The notes below the pieces were generated by a model. It did not search any database and was not told the origin of the DNA. It worked only from the letters and a program-made list of their open reading frames with translations. Below, one piece after another: positions 11,761 to 24,700 of a stretch of DNA of 64,000 nucleotides. The position numbers and the translations under genes were made by a program. Source of the stretch: Sphagnum compactum (lineage: Eukaryota; Bryophyta; Sphagnopsida; Sphagnales); NCBI GenBank assembly GCA_965153455.1, contig OZ234493.1, forward strand, positions 8,670,213 through 8,734,212, read 5' to 3'. Numbering within the stretch: position 1 is the first letter of the stretch; each line of letters begins with the position of its first letter.

Positions 11761-12277
11761 AATTATTTTGGGGTTGCTGCCCACAATTCTGCGTGCTCTC
11801 TGACATGAGAGAGAGAGTATGGTGGTGAACAACATCAGAAGCCCTTGTGAGAGAACATGAGGGCTTTGTAATCATGGGGGTCAAATTTAACCTCCTTATT
11901 CCACCCTAACTTGATCACAAATCTAGGAAAACTGAAGATATTTTAACCTTGAGGTTAAGGTATCCCAATGCATTCATCCCCCTCTTAACCCCAATGCCAC
12001 ATCATTTGCCAAGTCAGTTTTTTCTACTTTTGTACAAATGGGATAACATTGGGTTAGTTTATTCTCTTAGTTTATTCCTTTTATACAACCTCTGTGTGAA
12101 TACAGCATGAGGGATATTATATCTACTCCTTGGTGTGGGTTATGTGGGTTGGCCACTGGGTTGGTGGGCCACCAGTTCCTCTTCTTGTTCCACTTTAATT
12201 TTAGCAAGCAAATTAAAGCACTCAACCCTGGCGACACCTGTTACACTTTGAACAGGGCCCTAAATCAAACAGAGCCA

Positions 12278-12696
12278 TTGTTACCTCAAGAAACACCACT
12301 TGGCACTCACTCTTACAAACTTAACTTATCACACTTCTTAGTACCCTACTACCCTAATAATGCCCACTTTAGACGAGGGTCAAGGGTCCAATTTCCTAGG
12401 AACCAATTTGGACTGATTTGAAGCAATTTGACTCCTTGAGTTCGACTGTACCTTGGTCCCTAGCCTGGTTCTTGGTTCTCCAATCCAGGAGCTCTTCTTT
12501 TAGCATTGTTTTTTGGTCTGAACCAATTGATTTTCCCTCCAAAACAGGTGCCCCCTAGGTTTAGCCTCAATTTGCCACTTTTTGGTCTTGGAACCTCGTC
12601 TAAAAGCCTTGGGACCAATTTAAAGCTTTCGACCAATAAGATTGCTGGAATTCATTGGTCCCTGGACCTTGGACCCTCTTCTAAAGTCGCCCTAAG
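12278..12696 (+). repeat. Dispersed repeat R1, copy 1
   Basis: This copy starts 'cattgttacctcaagaaaca' and ends 'ctaaagtcgccctaag'. The same text with modest divergence occurs at 45685-46099 in the same orientation. Shared landmarks are 'agacgagggtc.agggtccaa', 'accttggtccctagcctg.tt', 'ctgaaccaattgattttccc', 'tttagcctcaatttgccact' and 'gctttcgaccaataa'. No open frame is shared, so it is probably a fragment of an LTR or other retroelement of unknown type. Confidence 0.8.
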
Positions 12697-14080
12697 TTCT
12701 AACCAGTTTTGGTGGTCTTTTTTCAGGTACTTCCAAATGATATTTCCTAGGTAGGACGAGTTTGTCATCTCATAGTTCCACTTTTGGTTCTCCCAGTTCC
12801 ACTTGTGAGGTGGTTAATTGTTGGTGGGTGCACTAGAGTTACACTCTTCCATCACCATGAGTTACGATTTGGGAACAGGTGTGGTTGAATGCATCTGACT
12901 TGTAGTAGCAGTTCGATTTGGACTGAGGTCCATCTCCTTGTTGTACTTTCACTTCCTCTCCTGATTGGTGCTTTTTATTACCGTAGTACTACTACCTTGG
13001 CCTCTTCAACACATGTTTGCCGAGTAATTAATTAAATAAAAAATTTCCATTTCACCAAATGATATATTCCCAAATATTCCATCATATATTTTTAGTATCC
13101 TTCAAAAAAAAAACAAATCTCTGAAAAAAATATTAATTTTTTTTCCAACATTTCTGAAAAAAATTAAAAATTAGTGTCAAACTGGCCCAAGGTACTACAA
13201 TGAAGTTTGGCAGGGTTGCATTATTACCACCACACGAACGAGTGATGTCTCACCTAGCCAGGCTTAATGTGTTCCTAGGTGAAAAAATGGGCTCAACCGG
13301 GTTCGTAGTGCTCTTAAGTGGAACAAATCCTAGAAACATTTTGTGGGCCTGGTAGAGTTCAGTAGAGGCTACCTATTCTTTAGTGCTATGTAACTGGTTT
13401 TGGTTTTCTTTTCATTGACTGGGGGTTTTTTTTTTCTCAGTGTTGTGCATGTAAGCATCAATAGTCGTAGGCATGTAAATCATTCATGCCCAACAAACAT
13501 GCATACATTCATTCATTCATTCATTCCAATGGATGGATGATAAATGTAACATATTCTGAAAAAAGAAAAGAAAAAAGATTACATATAAATATATATGTAT
13601 ATATATATCACATGAGTTCATGGCTACATTAATACTCAATTCATGGATAATTGAATGGATGTACATACCTTTTGTGGTGGGGCTGGAGGGGAGGGGGGGT
13701 CAGAAGCTCAACCCTTTATATTGCTTGTGCTTTGGCGTGTTGGACGGTTATCATAAACTGGACCAGACCCCTGGTAGTTGTGAGGACGGTTCTTCAGATT
13801 CATAACCATGGTTCTCAAGAAGGCAAGAACTAATTTCCCATATGTATCCATGGTTCTCAAAAATTGAAAACAAATAAATAAATTACCACCTATGTAGTCG
13901 CCCGTGCTTTCATGAGAACCAACGGTTCTTTCAGAGTGGTTGAGAACGACAAGAACCGGAGGTTCTTTGGTGTCCTTTTATTTCCATTTTTTTTAAAAAC
14001 CCAGAAGGTTTTGGTGCAAGTTACTCATAAGGTACCTAATAATAATAATAATAATAACATAGCTTGGTACTAAACAGAGC
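12697..14080. other. Intergenic DNA with simple repeats; no gene seen
   Basis: The stretch contains a (TTCA)n patch near 13508-13526, an AT microsatellite near 13585-13610 and an (AAT)n run at about 14038-14056. The text around 13020-13200 loosely resembles 25190-25380 ('agtgtcaaac.ggccaaggt' type words), so it may be another dispersed repeat. No coding region is supported. Confidence 0.5.
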
Positions 14081-14081
14081 A

Positions 14082-14264
14082 GATGTCAGTTCCGGACGTA
14101 ACTGTCATCCTCCTGGCCCTTCCTAACTGTCGGAACTGTTGGTTGTAGTGGTCCTTTCTCGTCTGGCGGAAGCGCAGCGGAGATGACAGTTCCGGTGGAA
14201 ACTGTCATCTTCCCCGTCCCGACTCCCCCGCCCGGCCCGCCCGCCCGCCCGCCGGAACTGTCCG
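14082..14264 (+). promoter_or_regulatory. Promoter region with two palindromes of AACTGTC sites
   Basis: GATGTCAGTT - 8 bp - AACTGTCATC spans 14082-14109, and GATGACAGTT - 8 bp - AACTGTCATC spans 14182-14209. The second is a perfect palindrome with 10-bp arms; the first has one mismatch. They are exactly 100 bp apart. Further single AACTGTC/AACTGTT sites lie at 14125-14142 and 14255. The core fits the plant MYB CNGTTR type. The cluster is in the upstream region of the ubinuclein gene, in locally GC-rich DNA. The regulatory role is inferred. Confidence 0.55.
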
Positions 14265-14463
14265 CCCAGCGTACCGCTCTCTCTTCTCTCTCTCCCCTGC
14301 TGGCGGATGTGCTTGGCTTTTGTGGGGAAGGGGGGCGTGTGATTAGGGTGGGGAAAAAGGCTTGACAATGTGTTGTGCATGCAGTTGTTATTTGGTTGAT
14401 CGTGATTGTGAGCAGTTTAATAAGCTAGAGAGATTTGTTTTCCAGCTTTTTTGCTTGTAAGCC

Positions 14464-14806
14464 ATGCCTGCTAGACAGCGGTTCTTTGTGGATCTCAAAG
14501 ATGGAGAGACCACCGTGGTATCATGGAAGAAGCTGACCAGTGATGCTGATAAGAGCATGTCGTCAGGAGCGCCTTCGGATGCTCCTGTTGGTGCAAATCC
14601 TGCTCTGGAAGCTCGTATCGCTCCTGACGTGCAGGTAAATCTTTTTTTTCTTCCGGGGGGGATTTTTGTCTTTCTTTCGATGTGCCGAAGAGAGACACGG
14701 AATCTGAGACGGCTTAGTTGGTGCTCACTTTGGATTTTTGGGGAGATTTGCGATTGCGCTTGAGGGTTTTTCACCAATGCTGTGTTGCAGAGTGACTGTA
14801 CGAGTC

Positions 14807-14860
<54 letters not shown>

Positions 14861-17800
14861 CAGCACTTGGGGTTTAGTCACCTCTTCTTCTGTTTCTTTT
14901 CTCGTCAGACTTTCTGAAAATTGATTGTGTATTTGTGCTTCGGTACGATTGCCTTGCGTAGTGTGTTTCCAAACCATATCATCATGGATTGCTCCCCACG
15001 TGCAGCTTGACCACAGTGAGATGTTGTTGATTGTGTGACTTTTGATTTTCATAAAGAATATGAGCACAGAATTCCTACATTGGTTGTTGTGTTCAGAGGC
15101 ACAGCATTGTTGGTTTTACCAGATTCTGCTGAACAGAGGGGCAAATGGGTCTCTTCATTTGCATGCTTTCAATTTGAACCTTTCTGCATGCAGTACACAT
15201 GCAGAACACATGCAGTACACATCTCCATATCTGAGCCTTGAATATGTTAATGCTCCTAGAGTATTCTTGGAGTATGAGCCAAAGAAAAGAAAATGGATAA
15301 CTGATCATATCTGTGAATTGCATTGTGTTAGACTTTCATCTCTTTGCATGCATGGTTTTTATACTGTCACACTCTCTATGTATACCTCTCTACTATGACT
15401 GTACACTTAGATGCTTGCATTAACAGCACCAAACTAGAATGATTTTGAGTCACGAGGTTGCTGCAGCTCGAATGAGGACACTAGTGATGTTTTGGATTAG
15501 CTAATGTATCATGAGTGCTTGTCAACATCTTTGTTGAGTCTTCAGATTGCTGCCAGAATAATGCAAGAGAACTGCAGGATGCAGATTTTGTATAGCTGTT
15601 TGTGTGCATTTTTTGTGGAGAGATTATGGTATACTTGTCCACACCCACCATTGGGAGCTGATGAAATCGGTGCTGAGTCATGGCAGCTAGTCACTGCTAT
15701 TCATAGTGAAGGTGATTCTCTGATGCTTTGTGTGTGATCATTATAAGGTTATGATCACACTCATTCTTTTCATCTTAGTTTTGTTTCTTCTGGTTCTGAT
15801 ACAATGGTTATGATGATCTTCATGTTACCCAGTCCCAGTGTGCCTCAGGCTATCACAGAAGTGCCTGGAGGGGGTGTCTGGTTTGAGGGAAAGTCTTAGT
15901 GTAGTACTACTGCAACAATGGATGGAATTTGAAAAATGTGTACTAAAGTTTTTTGAACCGCGTGTTCATTCTCTGTGAGACATGCTCAGGTAACTTTTGC
16001 AAGTTTCTTTGCATTACTCTGATGTGTATAGAGATTGCTGCTACAGACAAGGACTCCAGATACACTCCCACCTCCACCAAATCGATTCAGCTCTGTTGTT
16101 GAGAGGATTGAACGACTGTACAAGGTGGCATTTCCTTCTCATTGTTTGCACTTTGCTGTCATTCTTTGAGTTACAAACAATTGATTAGCATCTAAGGGAG
16201 ATTCACAGTTGTACAGTTTTGTGGGGAGGTGCAAACTTTTCGAAGTTGACAAAACTAAGCTTCCACCAGGTCAACGAGTTTATTTAGTATGATTCTCTAA
16301 ACTTTGTTTTTGTTTTTTTCTGTGCAAATGTGATAGGGAGGAAATAGTGATGAGGAGAATGTGGAAGACAGTCCTGATGAGGATCAATATGACACTGATG
16401 ACCCTTTCATTGATGATGAAGAGCTGGTACATCCTTGTCTGTGTTAAGTTCAGATGGGTAGGTTCAATGTTGTGGGCAGGCAAAGTGTGTTTGACATGAG
16501 ATTCCAAACATTCTGACCAACAATATGGTGCTATCTGATGTTGAAAAATTTGTTTGATCTCCATCAGCCTCTTGTTTCTATGTAGATCCGCTAACAAAGT
16601 TTCACAATAGCTTGAATCTTGTTCATGATCTGTGGTCTGGTGGTACTTAGAATGAGTATTTCATGGTGGAGAAGGCAAAAACCAAACACACAGGGTTCTT
16701 CATCAATAGAGGAGCTCTTGAGAAGATGTAAGTCAGCAATCTTTTTTGAACCTTCACAAATTATATCGCTGTTGGGTTCCCTTTCTTATCTAGGTGTCAT
16801 TGTCTTCACTGGTGTGCTGAAAGGATATGTCCAGGGTGTGCAGGGGGGCCTACCAACCACCTACCCTATATGTATGCCTGCTTTTCTGTACCTTAGGTTC
16901 AGATGCTTGCATGTAAGCAAAAACAAAATGACGCATACCCTCACAAGCTTGTTGCAGTTTGAATAAGAAATACTAGTCACTTCCTCTAAGCTGACATCAT
17001 GACTGAGTCCTGCTGCTTCCAGAATGTGACAAACTCTGGATGCAGATTTTTGGTATGTTTTTCCCCCAAAATTTGGAGCACATTATTGTACACTTAGCTA
17101 CACTGACAGTTGAGAGCTGATGAAATCAGTGGGGATAGTGGCAGCTAGTTGCTGCTGTTCATAGTGAAGGTGATTGTCCGATACTTTGTGAGTGACACTT
17201 GGAAGGTTATGAATATACTCAATTTTGTTGTGTTCATTTTTTATTTGCTGGAATGGACACAATGGTTGCCTTCAAGGTGTTCTTGTGAAGTTCTCTCTGC
17301 AATCTTGTAAAGATGTCAGTGTTTTCAGTGCTTTTTTAAGTTTAATCCCATGTACACAAATTTGGAGAAAGTTCTCTCTTGTCAAGCTGCAGAGGAGTGT
17401 GAAGTATGTGGAATGTTGAAGTTTAACTCTGATTTGGGTTCCCTCCAGTTACTGACCTTCCTAGAACATCACATTCCAGATCTGTAGCTCCTCCAGATCC
17501 TGCAGTTATTCCAAAGAAAAGGAAACGTAGGGATGTGAAGAAAGTTGCCGGTGAGAAAATTGTGGAGGACTCTGTGAAAAGACGCATGAAGATGAAGGGG
17601 AGGATGAAAGTTGCAGCACAACAGCTCCAAGATTCAGGAAGACATGATGGAGTGGGGCCAGGAGTAGCTTGTGAACAGATTCTAACCAGGATTTACTCAA
17701 GTGAGCCAGAAGACTTTTCCATTGATGAGGGCAGGCAGCATTTCAAACTTGATTTAGCTGTGCCTCATAGCCAAGGCAGGGTACAGGAAATCAGACAGGT

Positions 17801-20800
17801 TTCTGACAAAGCAGAGGAGAGAAAACAAGCTGGACCTCTTCTATCATCACAACTGGAGCTCTGGAAGGATGGGAAGTCAAAAGCCCACGATATCACTGCA
17901 GGCAAGATTTTGAAGCCCATTGGAGCAGATGCACAGCACCCAAACCCCGGTTCTTTTAAAGACCTAGCCAACATACAGAAATTGGATCCCAGGTTTGGTT
18001 TGCCTTCAGAAGAGAAAAGGTGGAAAGAAGCAACCAAGGATTTAAAAGTGTTGATGCCAGTGTCAGTGAATCCAATGATGCCCAAGATGTCACAGCACTC
18101 AACTAAGGAGGAAGGGATTAGGGATATTGAAGGTGCTGCTGGCAGATCAAGTGGTTCTGGGGTGAGCTCTTGCATTGGTTTTGCATCTAATTTAGTACCT
18201 TCATCAGTCTGATCTTTTGGTCTACTTTTGAAATCAAGCATGAGAGTTAATGACAAACTTCTGATTATCATTTGTCAAGACTGTTTGCTCAAGGCTTTCA
18301 GATGTTCTATATTCTTTTTCTATGCCATTTTCTTGCACATGTGATAGCATGCTATGAGTGAGCTCTTTGTTGGTGGCCTGTGCACCAGAAATCAATATCA
18401 CCAGGTCCAAAGGAATCCAGCCCAGGTCGGCGTTCAGGGTGGCCCAAAGGCACCGTGATGGAAAGAGCCATTCAGGATCTTGAAAAGGGTGTAGCCGAAT
18501 GTAGGTTTTCTGTCTTGCCTGCTATCATTAGCTCATAAACATCTGGTCAATCATCTTGGGGAAATCCCTTCCATTGAGGTGGATGTCTTTGTGTATCTGA
18601 GCGTTGTCGAATTCTGGTGCATTGTTTGGTCTTTTGGATGTGACAGATTGCCCACCAACAGCTGATGGTGAAGAACCAGAGCAGCCATCGCAGTCAGGAG
18701 GAAAGGCTAAGAGGTTGCCACGTGAAGTAAAGCAGAAGCTTGCCAAGGTTGCAAGACTAGCGGTGAGTTGCATGTGTTCTTCCTTGTTCTGGGAATGCCT
18801 CTGTTTTTACTCCAAACATGTGAAGACCTGTGCAAAATAAGGGTATGGTATTAGTGAACTTATGGGTTCTAGGAAAGTGTGTCCTTGGTGTGTCATCTTC
18901 AGAATTTCAGAGACTAAATACATTGGTTCATGCCTGACATTGGACTATCACTGCCAGGATGAAGTCAGTGGGTCTAGAATGGTTGCCAGTTACTAACATT
19001 CAAGTTTAAGTTGAAGGTCACTGAGCATTTTTGAGACTGTTGCAGTTGTTCACACTGCTCATTAACATTTTATGTGTTTTATAATGTTTGCTGATAGATT
19101 GTTGGATCTGAAATCCCTCTAACCTTATTTGGTCATTGCTCAATTCTATCCAGGTTGATTTTAATTGTAAGCATGGAAAAGTTCTCATTATCTAGGAAGA
19201 TATGGCGTGTCGTTGGGATGGTGATAACATGGGTTATATGGTTTTTGTGAGAGAATGCAGCAGGCAAGACAAGGCAAGGTGCCGGATGAGCTTGTGGATC
19301 GTCTCATGGGTATATTAGGGCATGTCATGCGCCTCAACACTCTAAAGGTGAAGTATCCCCACATGCTTTCACTGATTGTCCTCTTGGTGTGTCAAACTTT
19401 CCTTTGGATCTGCTCATGACAAACTTTGTGACCTGAAACCTCTTTGCCAACAACACAATTTCTGCCAATCTTTCCTTCATGTTTGTCAATAATGTTTACC
19501 TCAAGTGCCAGTGTCATACCAACTTTGAATGTCCCTCAATAGCAGCAATGGACTTGTGACAATTTTAGTTTGGGGGGCCCATGTAATTGCTGTTTTTTGA
19601 AGTGAGCAATCCTAGTGTAGTGTTGTAACACTAAGCGGTGGTCTCTAGGTGGGCATCATTAAAACTTAGTGAAAATTGTGATCTTTGTAGTAGGAATTCT
19701 GTAGTTGCTTATTGTATTAATGTGGGTAATGTGTTGGTGCTATTGCATGGGGTGGACATTTGGTTCACAGAGGAATCTGAAGGAGATGGTGGAGCTGGGT
19801 CTGTCAGCCAAGCAAGAAAAAGAAGGTCGAATACTGGACATCAAGCGTGAGGTGACAGATATGGTTAAATCAAGAGTTTTGTCACTGCAAGCCCAGGTTC
19901 AGATTGTTACCCACCTAACATGATGACCTGATTTCAATACCCCCACACATTTTAGACATACATCAATTTTGGATCTGTGTCAATTGGTGCTTTCTTTTGG
20001 CTCATTGCTAACTGCATGTGCAGGTTCTCCAATTATTGTCCAAATTCACGTTTGCTCATTGCTTGAACACCCTAAGGGAGAAATGAGTTCCTAACTCCCT
20101 AGGTTGGTTCCAGGATGCTGAAATGCGAGAAGGTTCCTCAGATGATTTCCAAGCAGCACCCGGTTGTGCAGAAAAAGGTGGAAGCAACAATGCAAAATAC
20201 AAGTGGGACCATGCTACTGAGGACCGTCTCTGTGATCTCTATGAACAGTACCTTGAGGTCTCGCATTTTCTCTGACATTTATCTGATATATTGCAAGTGA
20301 TGGATTGCATCTCAGTTCCAATATTGGCTGAACAAGAGAAATTGAACATACTCAGGAAACAATGTAGTGACTACCTATTTGTTTTTGTACCATTATGAAT
20401 GCATCTGTGAAGGAAATTTACAATCCCTATCTTTCCTTGCTGTTCTAGCCACAAATCCTGAGCAGAGAAGATGTACCTTAGGGACCATCATGTCTGCTGT
20501 AAGTTCCTCCAGCTTGCTGGGATCTTCATTTTTATGTTAGAGAAGTACATTGGTTTTTGTGAAAACTGATTTTTGGGGATGTCATACAAAGTTGTAAGCC
20601 AGGTCATGACCTTCCCAGACTTGGAGGCAAACTTCTTTTAAGAATAATCACCTTGCAATTTGCATTAGTACTCTTCCAACTATTCATTGCCATTTATATC
20701 TTTGTTTTCAGAGCTTGGCTGTTGTTGTGGCCTACTTGAACAGGGAATGGATGAACATAAAGGACCACAGACTCGAAAGCTGTACGTTGAGGTTAGATTT

Positions 20801-23444
20801 TCATGTTGTCTGAACAGTCAGTTTTCCGTCAAGCAAACTTATTTGCAAAATGGCTTGTTTTACTTATGTTGTCCGGTCTGTCTATTCTTGTGAAGAGAAA
20901 GACAGAATCATGAGTCTTACATCTCCAGTAACAAATGTTCCTCTTTGCTGCTGTATGTGGAGATGCGGACTGTAATGAGTGTGCTACATATATAATGCTC
21001 TATCTCTTTTGATTCAAATTTACCTGGATAATTTTGTATTTCTTGTTGGCATGGTGTGTAGTTGGCAGAGATATGGCCCGAAGGTTGGATGGATAATATT
21101 GGCATCAAGGCTGCAGTCTGTCGTGCTAAGGAGCGAAAAAAGCGTCTCACTAAAATGGGCAAGGTAGGCCTTTTATGTACTTACTCATTCTCTGGGATCT
21201 GGTTCAGGTGCTATATATCAATTTGTGTGTCTTGCTTTCTGCTTCTGTCTGCTTTATCAAACTGAGTTTAGGCCATAAAACAAAGTCTTGTGGGGATTGT
21301 TTGTTCAAACTGGGACTGGGATAAAGGGCCACAAGGCTGCAGTGAGCAAATTCATGTTTGCTTGGTTCATGTCACACTCTGTTCAAACTGGTTTCTGGAG
21401 GCAAAGGGACTTTGTGGATGTTGTTACTTCCTTCTTTCTTTACTTGGTTACAACCAAGTGGCTTCGGGTTTGCTATGATTTCTGCTGTTCCATGTTGGCT
21501 GTCAGAGCTATCAATGGCCTTCTTGTGATATTTCTTTTGCAATTGCTCTCTTTATTGTTCAAGTGGGTCTGTGGGCACAAGGAGGGGGAACTCTGATGCT
21601 TATGGCCTGTGTCCATCTCTCTCTGTTGCATGGCCACGTCATCTTTGGCCATAAGGGTACATCCAGCAATTCAAGCTGTGCCTATGTTGGTTCTGACCCA
21701 GCTGTGGCTATTCTAGCGAGTTTAGAGTGAGCAAAGCTATAGCAATAGTATGTCTCTGTATATGTGTCTGACTCCATCATAATTCAGTCTCTCTTGCTGC
21801 AGCTCCCTTGCCCTGCCTTAACTGGTACAGAGTCTATGGCCACAGGGCTATATCCAGCAATTTGAGCTGTGTTATCTTTCTTCTGCCCTTGACCATGGTC
21901 TGTATTCACTAGTCTTGGGTGAGCAAAGCCACAGTATTGTGTGCATGTCATCTGTCGTTTGCTTCCTGCCAACCTGGTGCAAGGTCTATGCAGGCATGCT
22001 GTATAGACCATGTGACCAGGGTCTACGACTTCTGTGTTGGTCACTATATTGCATTTCAGTATTGTGTTACTGAGATGCCTGATTTCTTCCTTGAGCAGAT
22101 TCTCCTTCCTCACAGTAACAAGAAGGAAATGTCAGTTACTGTGTACATGAACCTCCCCATATGAAATCATTTGTTTTGAAGAAGTTGTGTGTACTTATGA
22201 AGATATCTCATTTGTGTTGAGTTTGTGGGAACAAGCCTCATCGTTTCTGAACAAACCAACCTAGTCAGCTTCCACCAGTGGTAAGTGGTTCCAAAATGCT
22301 TTCTTTGTCAAAATTTCACCTATTTAGCATGTGGAATACAAGGTGAGGATAGAGGAGGCATTGGAGGCCCATGAAGCAGCATTGCATGAACTTGCAAATC
22401 CTGTACCAGACCTCAAATTGGTCTAAAGCTCCCTCTTCACCTTTGGCTGCATCATAATGGTATGATTTCCATGTCACTTTCAGTCTTCTAAACAAGAACC
22501 CACCAATACTCTTCACTCAATCCCTTAGGCTGATCTTCATGAGGTGGGAGCCTCATGTCCTTATCTACTCTCTGTGTGGCAAACTTTCATCTTTTAATAT
22601 TGTTTTTCAAACCAAATGATGAACTTGATGGACAATGAGCTGATGCAATTCCAGTTTCCTGTTTTTTTCTTCCTGCTTTGCAAATTCCCACTTTCTATGA
22701 ATATGCCATGTCTGCACACTCCTGTTTCTGCTTTGTCCTAATTTTCCTCCGTTGTCTCAATATGAACCTGAACTCTCTCCCTTGGTTGGTTGTGTGGTGC
22801 TTGCCTTTTGACTGCATCATCCTATGCTGGAAGTTTTGCACTGAATATTCTGCCTGCAGGAGCCGAGAAGGAGGCAGAAAGTGCTTGGTTCTTACAACGA
22901 GAAGCAAAAAGCTTCTGAGGACCACTTGGCAGAGATGTTGACAACCTTGAACAAATCTGGTCAGCAGTTGGGACCTTTAGCCACAAAGCACAAAGCTGCA
23001 GTTGCCAACCCTCACAATTATGCAAGTCTTGCACTTCCTAGTGCACCAAAGCCATGGACAGTCACTATGGATGGGACAAGTGCAAAGAGCAAACCATTTG
23101 GTGAAGGCCCTATCAGAAACCTAATGGATTCAAGCAAGCATGAGCTGAAAGAGAAGATGCGGGAGGGCATGGAGCAATTTAGAGTAGGAATCAGTTTTGG
23201 GGAGGCAGAAAATGCACTCATGACAAAGATTAGGAAGAAAACAATAAAAAATGAATTTGAGGTCAATCTGAACATGCCTCCTGCACAGATGATCAAGGGT
23301 GATTGTGCCAAGGACCTTTCATATAATTTGCCTCAAATCTCCAAGAAGAAACTTTCCTTAGTGGGTGAAATTCATGGGGAGGAGGCACGGAGAGACAAGG
23401 CAATCGTACCACGACTGAAACAGGACAGACCTCCCACAACTTAG
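14464..23444 (+). CDS. UBN: Ubinuclein (HIRA histone-chaperone complex subunit), 14 exons
   Basis: Ubinucleins act in the nucleus in the HIRA complex, which deposits histone H3.3 independently of replication. Exons: 14464-14634, 16047-16124, 16337-16426, 16651-16727, 17465-18161, 18389-18500, 18647-18762, 19261-19347, 19771-19896, 20114-20257, 20744-20791, 21062-21163, 22328-22420, 22860-23444. They join in frame to about 841 residues. The Hpc2-related (HUN) domain spans exons 2-4: RFSSVVERIERLYK, then acidic DDPFIDDEEL, NEYF and KTKHTGFFINRGALEK. A basic KKRKRR signal, WPKGTVMERAIQDLEKG, and the ubinuclein middle domain (KYKWDHATEDRLCDLYEQYL, IWPEGWMDNIGIKAAV, RAKERKKRL) follow. The start is the first ATG, giving MPARQRFFVDLKDGETTVVS. 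Two junctions are uncertain: the acceptor of exon 5 (17465 keeps frame, 17449 does not) and the donor of exon 13. Confidence 0.9.
14811..14858 (+). repeat. (GA)n microsatellite in ubinuclein intron 1
   Basis: About 24 uninterrupted GA dinucleotides lie in intron 1, about 180 bp after the first donor. GAGA tracts near plant gene starts can bind BBR/BPC factors, but here this is only a possibility. Length polymorphism is likely. Confidence 0.95.
15540..15770 (+). repeat. Intronic repeat, copy in ubinuclein intron 1
   Basis: This block shares ordered words with 16990-17230 in intron 4: 'ggatgcagattttt', 'gagctgatgaaatc', 'tggcagctagt', 'ctgctattcatagtgaaggtg' type text, 'gatactttgtg.gtga' and 'aaggttatga'. 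The copies are direct and diverged. They indicate an old duplication within the gene or two insertions of one element. Confidence 0.7.
16990..17230 (+). repeat. Intronic repeat, copy in ubinuclein intron 4
   Basis: This is the second copy of the block described at 15540-15770. It lies just upstream of exon 5, whose acceptor is ambiguous. No exon can be read in it: it carries stops in all frames that connect to exon 4. Confidence 0.7.
21300..21960 (+). repeat. Degenerate tandem repeats in ubinuclein intron 12
   Basis: The words 'ggccataagggtacatccag' (near 21648) and 'ggccacagggctatatccag' (near 21838) start two similar stretches. Both run through 'caatt.gagctgtg' and end with 'gagcaaagc.a.agcaata/cagtatt'. 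A weaker third start ('ggccacaaggctgcagtgag') lies near 21329. The two better copies are about 190 bp apart. Confidence 0.55.
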
Positions 23445-24700
23445 TGGGTCAGTGGATCCTCTGTTGTACTTCGTTTTAGTTCATTTTAGTGGGTTACTGG
23501 ATTCTTGTAGGTTTTTATTTGTGCACTTGGTAGTCCCTTTTAAGCAATGCTCTTCTTGGTTGATGCTCCCTTCTGCTGCAAGTGTACTTGTCTTATTTGC
23601 AACCCGAAAGTGGCAAAGCATGATGCTTTTTGATACTCTTAACTTTTTGTTTTGAGCTCACAGCTGTTAAGCCATGCATGGAGATTGCCTGATTCAAGTT
23701 TAAACGTTTCTCTGTTTTACCCCCACATCTTTGCACACTTTCATTCTGCTACTCAGGGTGCATTGTCTGCTCTCTATATTGTTTCTCAACACACTATTGC
23801 TATCGCTCACGGTGCTGTTCAGCATCTCAATTTCTACTCCCATATCCTTTGCAACATTTGATGTCACAGTTCCAAGCCAGGAACCTTACAATGTAGGATG
23901 ATGACTTAAGGAACTTTAGGGGGAAGGTGCTAGCAGAAATTTTATGGATTGTAGGGTGCTCTCCACTCTCCACATACAATACACAAATTCTACCAGTTCT
24001 TTATACTTAATTTTCAAATGTAAAAATCTGGACAATGTCCAACTTTCACATTAAAATTAACATTGAACAAAGACAAAAAAAAATGTGAGAAAAATGTCCA
24101 AATGAAAATCATATTCGAATACCTTAAACCCTAAACCCTAAACATCAAACAAATGAACACTCTAAACCTTTAAACCCTAAACATCAAACAAAGTGCACTA
24201 CATATTTTGGAACGGTCCCAATTACGGTGTGGGTGTCAAGAGATTTTTTAATTTGGTGAAGATCCCATCTTTTCGAACCTTCCAAGATCTTTTAATACCT
24301 TTCACTTAGCCTACGTAGAGCTTTGTAAGGTCCCAAGTAGGGTGTCATCATGATATGGCTGCAGGTTTTCAAGTAGGTGAAGGGCCTAAAATTCGGTACA
24401 TTCCACTTGACCTACTGACCTTGTGAGATAGGTAGGTACCTCCAAATCCCCAAAGTGGAAGGTATAAAAAGTCTCGGAAGGTTTGAAAGATAGGCCCTTC
24501 ACCTACTACCTATATAAAAACCTCCAACAAGAAGAAGATTTGTAGTGTATTTGGAGGAACACTTACTGAGAGTAAAGTTTTGTCACAAACTGGGGACGAA
24601 ATTGAAAGTCATGATAACAAGCGCACACAAGGAAAACAAAGAGGGGATCAAACTAGGGCTCAAAGACAGGGTGACTTTAAGGATAACTCTAATGTTGTCT
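23445..24700. other. 3' flank of ubinuclein and intergenic DNA; no gene seen
   Basis: The first few hundred bases are probably the 3' UTR. At 24126-24190 there are short runs of the plant telomere-like word AAACCCT (two or three in a row, twice), each followed by 'aaacatcaaacaaa'. From 24230 to 24540 the text repeats motifs about 'aggtgaag..cc', 'cggaaggtt' and 'acctacta', perhaps a decayed element. No coding region is supported. Confidence 0.5.

Noticed and set aside
14123-14380. 85-residue minus-strand frame in the GC-rich region upstream of ubinuclein
   Set aside because: It is a by-product of GC-rich promoter sequence, with Arg/Gly low complexity and no family match.
24126-24190. Telomere-like AAACCCT words
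   Set aside because: Only two or three units in a row, mixed with other text; too short to call an interstitial telomere array.
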